This document shows, piece by piece, positions 11,601-21,889 of a stretch of DNA of 34,555 bases (within the stretch, counting starts at the first letter, position 1; the number at the start of each line of letters is the position of its first letter). Source of the stretch: Neelides folsomi. Its lineage: Eukaryota; Arthropoda; Collembola; Neelipleona; Neelidae. The stretch covers positions 1 to 34,555 of the forward strand of contig JAQGBZ010000535.1 of the NCBI GenBank assembly GCA_034687125.1, read 5' to 3'. The translations under genes and the position numbers were made by a program. The notes beneath the pieces were generated by a model. That model was not told where the DNA came from. It ran no database searches and saw only the letters and a program-made list of their open reading frames with translations.

Positions 11601-12512
11601 TTTAAAGTTAAGTATACCAAGGACATTAGGAGCCAATAAATGCATCTCTCAAAATTTAAATTCAATTAACCTCTTAAATGTGCACGTAAATATTATAATG
11701 AATAGATAAATAATGAAAGAAGAGCACTCACATTAACAATGGAGGTCTTTCTGCATTTAAATTGATACACATACCATTTGTACACTACAAATAAGTGAAA
11801 TAACAGCACAAGTGGAAGTGAATCATTGCCCTATTTTGTAAAAAGAGTTAATCAGGCCTTGTCGACGATCATGTGTACTTCGACACGGAATTTAAACCGC
11901 AATTGATATAGACATGAACAGAAGCACCTGGAATTGGAATGAAATAAATATAACAATCATCGAGGTAGTTGAGCAAATTGATCTGATAATGTGAGAAAGT
12001 CTCTCTGCGTTATTTATAAATACAATCTATTAAATGAACTTTGGAATGAATATTTAACTCGCTTACTTTCCATCAAGGTAAATGAAATTAGTCTTTTGAA
12101 TAAGCATACTATTTGTACCCAAGTTTGGTATCTAAGTTTGTACTTTGAACAACATAATTAAACCGGCGTTATTTATTGGAGCCTTGGGCCAATATTATTA
12201 GCATATTTTATAAACCATTACTCATCTTTTAATTTATATTGTTAGGCAAATTTAAAAAAGCATTATAAACATCAATAGCTTTAAGCTATTGGCCTACTGG
12301 CACTTTGTTATATTGCATTGTATTAGCGTAAATTTTCCCATTATGTGAGAATGAACCCAATGACAAATTCTTAAATACTTTAAAAAGTATAATGATTCAA
12401 TTATGCAGAATTATATCTATTGACATTCCTAGGACATTAATGAACATTCATGTTTAAGAGTATTTAATTATTTAATAAGCTTATGCACAGAACATAATGT
12501 AAAAATACTTTA

Positions 12513-12830
12513 TTACATATGAGCAATATTGAAAGTTTTGTAAGATACATGTCCCCGGTACTTGTGAATAAAAAGAGAAGAATGGTGAATGTAAAAAGTG
12601 TCTATGAATAGCTGAAAGAAATCCAACAAATGGGAACTCATAGAGCGTTGCAAATGAAATCTAATGTAAAGGGGCGTTTCGGCGTTTGAGATTGGCGTGT
12701 CGAAGAAGTGCGAAACGGGAGAGAAGTGTCCGGAGGTATATGCACTCACCACCTTGACTCGACCTTCCGACGCAAAACTCATATTATTCCTATTCCCACA
12801 ACAAGACAATGTTACTCAACCTGGCTAAAT
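12513..12830. promoter_or_regulatory. Local CpG-bearing, GC-richer island
   Basis: The stretch around 12670-12790 has clustered CpG (GGGGCGTTTCGGCG, GTGTCGAAG, GCGAAACGGG, CTCGACCTTCCGACGC), with CGTTTCG and CGAAACG as inverted copies. On the minus strand a consensus donor GTG|GTGAGTGC follows a short ATG-started frame, MSFASEGRVKV. This could be a promoter with a first exon of a minus-strand transcript, but no following exon was found. Confidence 0.22.
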
Positions 12831-13561
12831 TCTTTATCTACACTTTGTAAAGAGGAAAATGAATCAAGAAACTCGCGTATTTATTTTGATTCTAACTAAA
12901 ACCACCTTTATTACATACAGACGGAATGCTTTAAAACTGGCTTAAATACCTTTCTTAAGTGCTTTGGCTACTTACTTTGCAAGCCAATTATAAATATTAC
13001 AACCATTTGAATCAATCTCACGAACGCTGGTTAATTAATAGACTATATAATATGATATTTTAGGTCGATGGATTTTAATTATATAAAGTTGAGTTTATAT
13101 GGTTTGAAATGAATGCCTTGTCATTTTTAATGAAAAAGGACAAATACATAATATGATGCAAACTTGCACACCAAATGCAAATTCTCACTTCACTACCATT
13201 TGAGAGATATTTGCCGAAGGCATTGTTTAACAATAAAGAATCTAATGAAGCCATTGCCCTCGTAAACTGGAAAGGATTTAGCACTTTATAAATTATAATG
13301 CATTACTTTAACCTGCTTTAACATATCATTAATAATATTCCTTTTCAACTTCCCAATTATTTGAATATATTGCAAAATAATAAATAGAAACCTCAACATT
13401 AAAATCGTAATTAGAGTTCATTTATAACATGAAATGTATTAATCAAAGGTCTTTAGTACTTGGAATACTTTTCAACAACAGCGGTGAGAACTTTTTCCTT
13501 AAGCTATACTCATTCTCATATCGTATTCTCATAATGTATTCGCAAATACCAATACCAGGTA

Positions 13562-13600
13562 ATTACAAAGTTAGTAAATACAAAGTTAATTAACTTTGTA
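13562..13600. repeat. 22-bp perfect palindrome with an adjacent half copy
   Basis: TACAAAGTTAATTAACTTTGTA at 13579-13600 is perfectly self-complementary. The half-site TTACAAAGTTA also occurs just upstream from 13563. It can form a hairpin or bind a dimeric factor. It may be a small repeat remnant. Confidence 0.5.
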
Positions 13601-14158
13601 ACACTCTTACTTAATAAGTCTCCAATGCATTTATAAACATTGATATTAGCGATTAAACATATAGTATTTTGCTGACATGTGAGAATTTTTACAATTCTAT
13701 ATTACAGATATGTTACAATTTCTGTATAAACACCTTTAGTTTAGAAATCATAATTGGAATAGTAGAAAAGAAACAGAAGAGGAAATGGGAAAATGGATGG
13801 GTTTTACACTTCCATGTCAGTCGAAGCAATCACAATTACATTATTAAGTGTTTCCGAAAACACACTCCCAAATATTGGCGTTTATTTGGTTAATATTTTA
13901 AAAAATTTAATGAGGTTCTTAAAAGCACATTACATGAGAAAGGCTATTTACATTTTAAAAATAATTACAAAATTGTTCCATACAAATCATACCAAATGGA
14001 ATGCACAAAAGTAAATACACTTTAACAATATAATATACACAATAATACAAAAGTAGTTAAATACATCTATTTATATGAGTAATGTTTATGATAGTTCAAT
14101 ACTAACATGACCATTGAAACGCACTTTTGAAAAATATTAAGATGGAGGTTTAGATTAT

Positions 14159-14320
14159 GGCTGTGCTTTACTTTACGGAAAAACTCCATGGAGCCCAATG
14201 TTAAAGGATACAATCACATTATTTAGGATTAGGTTAGGTTTGTATCCTTTAACATTGGCTCCATGGAGTTTTTCTGGTAAGTAAAGATCAGCCTAGATTA
14301 TCCCTAAATAATGTTATCCA
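14159..14320. mobile_element. Foldback (MITE-like) element
   Basis: Two arms of about 54 bases, 14160-14213 and 14240-14293, are inverted copies with only a few mismatches and one gap. The shared core is GAAAAACTCCATGGAGCC followed by AATGTTAAAGGATACAA. The 26-base loop (14214-14239) reads ...ATTTAGGATTAGGTTAGGT. Part of the loop, ACATTATTTAGG, pairs again with CCTAAATAATGTTATCC further right (14303-14319), so a second inverted repeat overlaps the first. No coding capacity and no clear target duplication seen. Confidence 0.75.
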
Positions 14321-15560
14321 TTCATTCTGGATGTTCTTTAAGCTTCCACTTCCTCCATGCAAAGTTAATTTTATCGTTTTTGGAACCAACAAAGGGGTTT
14401 TAACTCACACAATCATATCAATTGAGTATGAAGCGACCCTTTGAAACCCCTTGACCGGCTTATGATGGAAAAGAGAGTGGAATAATAGGAAGGAAACAAA
14501 GGGCACCCGTGTTTACGTCCTCGCCATCACAAGAAAATACATAGAAAGGGCCTTGCCCATGATATTTTCTTCTTCCTGACCTTATTATCGGAAAAGGTTC
14601 ACTTGATTTTCGAACCCATCCTTTCAAAACAAAAACAAGTTATGTACTTGTCTTCACGTGTTCGTATAAACTACGATACGACACCGAATAAATAAGGAAT
14701 ATAAAATGGTCGCTTGCAGACAACTTTGTAGACATTTATTATTGATTTGGGATATGTTTGTCTGGAGCTTTCCATAAGAGAAATTTGGGATTTGGGTTTA
14801 AGTAGGTTCATATTTATATTATGATCCTCCTATATTTACCAGTTTAGATACTTTATTATGAATCATTCAAGTATGTAGGATATTTGTTTGTATGTGTACA
14901 GAAACACATTTGAGTTTAAATTCTTTTGAGCATTTAGGAGAAAAAGGAAATATCATTTAATGACTGACTTCTCGTCCCTTTTTGACCCCTCCACACGCCA
15001 ATTTCCTAGAAAAAAGGAACTTGGAGCCGCAGCTCACAAAACATTTAATAACACTTTTCACATTCCTTTGGACGTAAATATAGATTCTACCTCTTAACCT
15101 TTCCACTTCGCAGGTTGAGTATGGGGAGCAGGTGAAGACGGCAAAGTGAATAATAAACTATTCAATTACCGGACATTTTGAACCTAACAATTTGAGTTTT
15201 TCCCTTCGACTTCCTTCAAAACTCCATACTATATCATACTTGTATTTAGTATACGATACGATACTCGTATATTACGAGCTCGTACAAACCTGTATTTATT
15301 GTATTAAAATACCATTTGGATGCTGTTGAACAAATTCTTTAAAGTTCTATAATATCCCCCAAATTGATATAATGCCAAACCTTCCCCAAATAAAAGCGTC
15401 GTAATAGTACATAAATAAAACTCAGTAGGATTGACATTCTTGATTCAAGAGTCTTGATACCAAGTTAAATATAAAATTAGATATAAAATTAATTCCAATA
15501 ATAAATGAGATGTTTAATATAATTCATCTTGTTAGGAGCGTCGTCATCCTATAATGAGAA
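14321..15560. other. No gene seen
   Basis: Mixed AT-rich and moderately GC-rich sequence. The only short coding-like item is a 15-codon minus frame near 14550-14510. Around 15240-15290 there are repeats of the type GATACGATACTCGTA and ACGAGCTCGTA, reminiscent of the repeat at the left edge of the window. Confidence 0.5.
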
Positions 15561-15839
15561 ATAAAATGAAAATAATAGGGGTGAATACAAGCGGATCGGT
15601 CCTCAACCTCCATTTAATGAATGGAACGTCTGTTGTCGAATCAAGGCGTCTCTGAACGGAGGTTGAAGAGAGTCATAAGATTCCTATGTCTGTCCTCATC
15701 CCTGGCTCCTTTTCCCACTATTGAATTGGGAGTCATACTCTGAGAGAATCATACTCGGAGTCTCATACAAGAGTATGTATGGAGCGTATAGGGAAGTCTT
15801 ATCCTATCCAAACCATTAAGGTCTTAAGACCCCTCGCCT

Positions 15840-16060
15840 CAAGGAGTTATCGTGAAGGAGGAATGCAGTGTTTACAAATGAAAAAGGGGGGCGAAGGAGG
15901 AATTCGACGTCTGTGAGTCTGCTCAGGAAAAGAGGCGCAGGGGAAGTTGGGGAGTTCTCCCGACTCACCTGGGATGAAAACAAACGTAAAACTTGGTCTG
16001 TTTACAAACTGTGGGAGGAGAGGAGAGCTAAAGGGGATTTTGTGTATATTATTGGAGATG
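15840..16060 (+). other. Candidate upstream exon of the 21 kb gene
   Basis: A purine- and GC-rich segment, ending in a consensus donor GGAGATG|GTGAGT at 16061. One frame is open from 15856 to the donor and would join the acceptor at 20926 in phase, giving a Glu codon across the junction and then the open frame RRQKLSFTF... of the downstream exon. However, this frame has no ATG, so it would need a further upstream exon, or this is 5' UTR. Phase agreement alone has a one-in-three chance. No product recognised. Confidence 0.25.
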
Positions 16061-16261
16061 GTGAGTTCCTCCTCGGCCCCCATTGATTCAGAAGAGAGAG
16101 AAGAGGGAGGTTGTGCACTTGCGAGTTCCTCTTCAAAACACATCATCTTCTCTCTTCTAAATCACCATTCATTATATTGAATTTAATACTATCTATTAGA
16201 ATATAACACTAACAGCCGAAGATTTAAAAAAAATCATTTTCCTTTTATTTTACATTTTCAG

Positions 16262-16614
16262 TTATTGGAAAGATCCAAAAGTATTATTTAGTGATCGGAA
16301 TTGGGAAGTAAATAAAAGGGATTTAAACAAAGTGACCTCAACCGTAAAATCGATCTTACGTGAGATTTCGTCAAAGCTTCCTTGTTGTTAAGTGTTTTTC
16401 ACTCAAAGTCATCGTCTTCAAAATTGAAAATTCATTCTAAATCAATTTAACTTGGAAAGTTTGGGATTCTTGGGGGAATTAAACACTGCCATTTTGTTGG
16501 TGCGAAGTCTGCGAAGTAAGAGTTTGCAAAAAGAAGTGCAGAAGCCAGGCGATTCACTTCCGTGAGAAGAAAACGAAATCGACCATTCCTCCAAATCGAA
16601 GATAAAATTCTAAT
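16262..16614 (+). promoter_or_regulatory. Possible promoter or 5' UTR exon of the 21 kb gene
   Basis: The segment is preceded by a good acceptor (TTTTATTTTACATTTTCAG, ending 16261, with a branch-like CACTAAC at 16206-16212) and followed by a donor, CTAAT|GTGAGT at 16615. It contains GCCATTTTG (16488-16496), a YY1-like site typical of animal core promoters. Spliced to 20927 it would put a TAA just before the downstream frame, so translation would then begin at 21040. The two candidate upstream exons are alternatives or successive UTR exons; sequence alone cannot decide. Confidence 0.25.
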
Positions 16615-16620
16615 GTGAGT

Positions 16621-19600
16621 TATCCATCTTTGTTTTTATGTTTATTTTTATATTAGCCAATTTAATTTATTCCTAAAACCCTTTCATAAATAATTATTTA
16701 TATCAAGCTTTTGCACGATTTTTGCAAAAATAATTAGATGGGTGTTCTGCTAGGATGTCATATTATTTCTATTTCATGGGATTCTTGTTTTAAATGAGAA
16801 AAAAGATTCAAGAAAATGGCGGTATCATGAACCGTTTTCATCATCATATTTACGATTCCAAATTCTAGAGCAGCGATGCTAATAAGGAAGAATTCTCTTT
16901 TCCAACTGTTGTTGAGTAATTTGATCATTTAAAAAGATTAATTTTCATTTAAACTTTACTTTTATTTACAATAAGTCGTAGCCAAAATAAAAACAGATAA
17001 TATTGCAAGGCTCCATTCAGGCATATTTACATTCTAGAAAAAGAGCCACAGCAAATGCTCTCTTTGTCATTTACCTCTTTCATTCCTTCCCCCACGTTTA
17101 TGTAAACTGAGCGTATAAATGTAAATGATTTATATCCCTTTGTATGTAAATAAAATATCTTATTAATTATGCATTATTGGCCGAGGAAAGTAAATGTTCT
17201 GCATGTCCCATATGCCTATGTTTGCATTTTATTTATACATAAGTAGTTACAACTCTGCTAATAGTTAGTGCATTAATGGTACAATGGCCCTTTTCCTCCT
17301 CCACGAACTCAATTCCCAATAAACATTCCGCATCGATAAATGGCTTTAATAAACACAAAACAGACAACACACTTCTCGTAATTCGAAATAATAAAAAAAA
17401 GTTTGTAAAGGTTCAAAATGATTTTTAGGGTTGAATGAAATACCTAGAATATGAAACCACAAAGTTGGTAATCATTCCATCACAATAACTTGTATATATT
17501 ATTTATTTATATTATAATAAATAATATGGTCAAAGAAAGAAAGTCAACATTCGAAAGCTCAATAGACACATATTACAATTTGAAAGCTTCCAACTTTCAT
17601 TTGGAGCATATATGCTTAATAAAAACACATTGCCAACATGGAGTAATAAACATTGTAAATTGTAACCTTCATTTACATTCATAAATACTTATAAATATTG
17701 AAGGATATATATCAACTTTAATTTAGCCATTTGCTCATTGAGTTGCTGAACATGAAAGTTATATTTAATGCATAAAGTTTACTTTGAATTGTATGAATGT
17801 ATGGAACTTAAAGTTAGTGTGTTGACTGAGTTATTAACTATAATTAACTATCTACTAATGACAAGTCCTTACAAAATGCTTTAATAGGCTTATACATACA
17901 TACGCGATACAATTCTCCACATTGGAGATAAAGTGGTTTTGTTTATCATTATAAGCACTTTATTTGCGAAGCATGTAAATTTTGTTTATGTAAATAAATA
18001 TACATGCATTTAGATTTTTCGGATGAGTCACGTTGGTTTATTGATAAACACACATCCGCAGATAGACGCATTCACTTCATAGCGTTCAATTGGTTATTCA
18101 CGATAATTGATTTTATTTCACTCAATTAATTTTCCTACCGCAATCGTACATATTTCATAAAGTGTTGGTTTGCCTTATACAAATTACTTACAAAATTAGA
18201 TATCACAATTTACAATGCAATTTATAACTAGTTAAATTAATTATTCAAAGGCTACAAATCTTCAAACTCGCACATTTCATGATAACATCTTCATTCCTAA
18301 TTATTTAAAGAGATTTGAAAGTTCCAGGATTAATTTGAATTATAGTTTGTTTAACCCAGCATTTCCTTTTATCTCAATGAGATTTCCATTATGTATTCGA
18401 CCAAGGCGTTTAAACCCAATCACTGTTACACATCTCTTGTTGTATTGTAGTTGAAACTTCACACTCGCGAAACCATCTTTTTTTCCTCCCTCTATTACTT
18501 TTCTCTAAGCTGATTAAATGTTCTTTGTATTCATCCACTCATCTATCCACATTTCATTCCATAGTAGTAATATCGTATCTTCCCCCTGAAGGTCATGTTT
18601 TTCTCTCTGTCTCGTTTTCGGTCTGTTTTGTCTGGTCTGTTGAGCTCTCGCGCAGTTTTCCCACTATCTCTCACCATTGCATATATCCTCTATATTTATC
18701 CTATAATGTTGTCATGTAGGGATGATGCAAGTTCGGATCGTTCATAAATCCTATCCTGGAAACATCTTCGCATGTTCATACGTACTAATACCATCATGTT
18801 ATTGTTGTAGGGAGATGATCAAAGCTCCCTATATATTGACTATAATGGGTTGTGAAGGAATGCTTTAAACTCTGAGCGACAAATTCTTTCCAGTTTGAGA
18901 AACCACACTTGTTTAATTCACCAGGCACACCTGACCAAAACTTGAATTCAGGCTTTGTTGTTGGTTAGGTGTATGAAAATGTTCATGTAATAGACAGGTA
19001 TTGAATTCTTTGAGACTCGTTTTAAACTCATGGACACATCGTAAGTGGAAGTATTAAGAGAGTATAAAAATGCATATATACATTTAATCTTTGGAAGAAT
19101 TCATCTGGTTGGAACGGGCTTGCAGACCATCAACTTTCATTCTTTAAGCTAGTTTTGTAAAGAAGTTAAAATTCATAAGAGGACTTGAGTTCCAGAGGGG
19201 AAGAATTTCATAATAAATATAATGCAAGTGCTATTATGTATAAAGGCATATAATATGGTACATTATATAGAGAGACGGAAGGAATGTAGGGAAGTTGGGA
19301 AGGAGAACGAAGGGTAAGGACGGAGATTTGGGAAAGAGGAAGCAATCGATAATTTTATTCCCTATTTCTTCAACATACATTTGTAAGTCTGCTCAGACGC
19401 TATGAGCTTATATTACGATAATATTCCTCTAGCCCTGATTTTGTCTAGTTACAGTTTCTCCCCGTTCCCACCGTCTAAAATGTAAAATGTCTATGCGCTG
19501 TGGGTTATTTAGCAATGGACAGTATTCACAGCTTTGTATACAAAATGGCCTGTGAAGCTCCCGTTTCAAATGCTCTAGATCTAGAATATATAAATATAGG

Positions 19601-20926
19601 TATCGTGGTTAATATTGGTATGGATGTATTAGGTATGGTATTGTAATAAATATAGGAACAAGGATCGTGAGTTTTTCTTACGCTACGGTACAACAACCGA
19701 CCCGACCTCTCTTTCACCTCAGAAGGTAAATGGGGAGAGAAGGATGGTTGAGAATAAAAGTGTCTCGTGACACACGAGGATTTCTTACTACACTTTTCAT
19801 TCAATTCTTTGTTACTTCCTCCCCTCGTTTTTACACCAGGTAGACGTATTTTCCCTTTTTCAATTCATTTTAAATTTCAACCCCGTTGATGATATTATTG
19901 TAATCTTGGTCTCGTGCCTTCCCTTTTTTCACCCCTCTGTATACAATTCATCAATAGGAGGGAAATGAGGCCGTGATCTATGTGAGACACGGTCGTTCTC
20001 TTTGCTCTCACAGAGTCCCAGACAGGACCCCTTATGTTTCATCTTCCCAAACCAGACCAATTCACATTCAAACCATGAGAAAATGGAGTATAAATAAACA
20101 CTTGAATGTTTTGGGAAAATTCTCATCTCTAACAGAAGGCGAATTAAGGAGGGAGAGAAATATATAAATATACTAAGTGTGTACATATCGTAATATCATA
20201 AGAGAGGATTCGGTAATAAGGAGGAGTTTTGGATCATGCTGGGGAAAAATCCCTCCAGAGAGTTAAGTAATAATGGGGTATGATAATAGGATAAGGAGAA
20301 ATGATTACGATCTCACCTCTTGGCTATTTAGTAACATACGTCGATTCGTTCCCCCTCTCATATCATTAAGGTATTTACCTCCGTATCCTTTGTTCTCGTA
20401 CTGGAGTCAAAATGAGAGGGAATCTCCTCGTCTTTGGAATCTCTTTGTGTTCACAATGAAAATAAAAAAGGGTTGAGACGGCATGTGTGTGTGTGTGTGT
20501 GTGTGTTTCCACAAGTGCATGAGCGGAAAGACTTGTACCTTTAATTTTTTCCACGCATAAATGCCCTATGGAGCGTATCTGCAGTAAGACCATATAAGGA
20601 GTTTCTCAAAAGTATATTTTTATGCCTTACGCAATGTGTGAGAAAAATTGTATCATCATATTGTACTACTATTAGTTTAGATAACGAAACCATATGTGGG
20701 GAATATAATGACAGACATGTATCCTTACATATTGCATGAATCAGATAAATATTATTAGTCTTATATATATATATGGTTTATTTTTGAATGGTATCTTAAG
20801 TATTTTTTAGGGTGTATATAAGTATTATATAATGTAGGGCGATCCCTAAGTTCCCCCTCTTGTGTATGATATACTGATGATATACTCATAGTAGATGTGT
20901 AGTAAGATGTTGGTATTTAATTTCAG
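16621..20926. other. Probable intron or intergenic region before the 21 kb exon
   Basis: About 4.3 kb with no convincing exon. If either upstream donor is used this is a single long intron ending in GGTATTTAATTTCAG. The part from 18.5 to 20.4 kb is slightly richer in GC and holds several short overlapping frames on both strands, none with a coherent product. Confidence 0.4.
20484..20506. repeat. (TG)n microsatellite
   Basis: Eleven TG dinucleotides plus one T, uninterrupted. A likely polymorphic simple repeat, 420 bases upstream of the 3' exon of the unknown gene. Confidence 0.95.
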
Positions 20927-21669
20927 AACGGAGACAGAAGCTGAGTTTCACCTTCAGGAGGGAAGCAGACGGTACGTGGGCTTCCTGGGAGAGCAAAAAA
21001 GGGTCTCTTTGCGTCTTTGTTGGTACACAAAAGGAAAAGATGCCTGGGAAGAAAGACCCTGAGTATTTCCCGCTCAATCCAACAACGATGCCTTACGTTG
21101 GGAAGTTCGACAATGGGATTCCGCTGGTCGTGGAAGAAACCCCGACCTCAACCACAGGCGAAGACATGGACGTGGAAAAGCTTGTGTCCAGCATTAGGGA
21201 AAAGTTGAGGATGGAACAAGTGGAAATGGCGTGTTGGAACGATGAGTCTTCATCTCCACTCAACTACTCAAGTGACGCTGAGGAGTCTTGGACCGGCGGA
21301 AACCATCGGAGGAGAACTACACCTTATGGAAGAAGGAAATGGAGACGTCGTGGATTAAATTCACTAAATTTCTCCAAAAGAGGAATTTCTAAGGAGAACC
21401 ATACCTCGTGTCATCTTTCTCGGAAGAGCAGTAGCAGTAGCAACTGGTGGGGGTGCAAATCCAGCGATCCTTATGCCCTTTTACAAGAACTTATTTCCTC
21501 TGGGACGCTGATCAAAGAAGCAGTGAGGAGGATCAACAATTGCAGTTTTCTCTCAAAAACCATCGAATCCAACGGAGGGACGGCGGCGAACAACATCACG
21601 AAGAAATTCACCTACGTCGACGATGACGGTGACTCTTGTTGCCCTCCTTTGCCAATGTCGGCACCTTAA
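20927..21669 (+). CDS. 3'-terminal exon of an unrecognised, probably nuclear protein
   Basis: The function is not recognised. From the first ATG (21040, AAGATGC context) the product is 209 residues ending in TAA at 21667-21669. The same frame is open back to an acceptor TTAATTTCAG at 20926, adding RRQKLSFTFRREADGTWASW and more, so true translation may start in an upstream exon. GC is far above the surroundings throughout, strong evidence of coding. Visible features (numbered from M1): acidic patch 41-45, Trp-containing acidic/serine stretch 61-85, basic cluster 90-104 (RRRTTPYGRRKWRRR, like a nuclear localisation signal), serine run 130-134, then WWGCKSSDPYALLQELISSG and TLIKEAVRR (136-164), an amphipathic helix-like block that looks like a conserved interaction motif, an acidic DDDGD near 194, and a Pro-rich end. 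No enzyme motif, signal peptide or membrane helix. A regulatory or adaptor protein is an inference only. Confidence 0.75.
21040..21669 (+). CDS. Minimal reading frame of the unknown gene, if the start is in this exon
   Basis: This version is right if the upstream exon is untranslated. It starts MPGKKDPEYFPLNPTTMPYV and gives 209 residues. The ATG at 21040 is the first ATG after the acceptor. The Kozak context has A at -3. See the 20927 entry for the product description and the longer alternative. Confidence 0.5.
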   Translation: MPGKKDPEYFPLNPTTMPYVGKFDNGIPLVVEETPTSTTGEDMDVEKLVSSIREKLRMEQVEMACWNDESSSPLNYSSDAEESWTGGNHRRRTTPYGRRKWRRRGLNSLNFSKRGISKENHTSCHLSRKSSSSSNWWGCKSSDPYALLQELISSGTLIKEAVRRINNCSFLSKTIESNGGTAANNITKKFTYVDDDGDSCCPPLPMSAP

Positions 21670-21882
21670 TTCCTTTATTATCCATTGTAGGGAAATGTTT
21701 AGGACCCTTTTTTCAATTTCATGAACGTATGTTTTCGTATATTTTTTTCCTCTTTTCGAACCAATCCATTCTTGGGGTGTTTGGTTATCTCTACATGAGT
21801 CTACTGCTGGGGCTTCGTATGGTACTTCAGCTTAAATGTGATGTTTTCTAATTTATAATAAGGAAGAAATAATGTTTAATTC

Positions 21883-21888
21883 ATTAAA
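21883..21888 (+). terminator. Candidate poly(A) signal of the unknown gene
   Basis: ATTAAA about 215 bases past the stop, in TTCATTAAAATTG. Similar hexamers occur further right, so this is only a possibility. Confidence 0.2.
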
Positions 21889-21889
21889 A

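Larger units (their letters stand above)
6270..12500. other. Long stretch upstream of PEPD, mostly non-coding
   Basis: AT-rich, full of stops in all frames. It should contain the PEPD promoter and 5' UTR near its left end, but no clear core element can be named. Noted inside: a 149-codon minus frame (7736-7287), an imperfect direct repeat (8647-8690) and a minus open stretch without an early ATG (10553-10275). None has recognisable homology. Confidence 0.5.

Noticed and set aside
12513..12809. 98-codon minus-strand frame
   Set aside because: It starts at TTG and has no coherent composition. Only the CpG cluster and donor are worth noting.
14224..14239. Telomere-repeat array
   Set aside because: Only three TTAGG units, one broken by an extra A, inside a foldback loop. 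Too few to call a telomeric tract.
15847..16180. Three overlapping frames on both strands
   Set aside because: They start at GTG or TTG, which is not expected here, and openness in several frames follows from high GC. Only the donor-linked frame is kept, as a candidate exon.
19526..20186. Overlapping minus and plus frames near 19.5-20.2 kb
   Set aside because: Composition is inconsistent, there are no recognised motifs, and no splice-phase agreement with the 20927 exon was found.
21636..21851. Hydrophobic 71-codon frame after the unknown gene
   Set aside because: It starts at a non-ATG codon inside the end of the better frame and mostly covers 3' UTR. The T-rich sequence explains the hydrophobic look.
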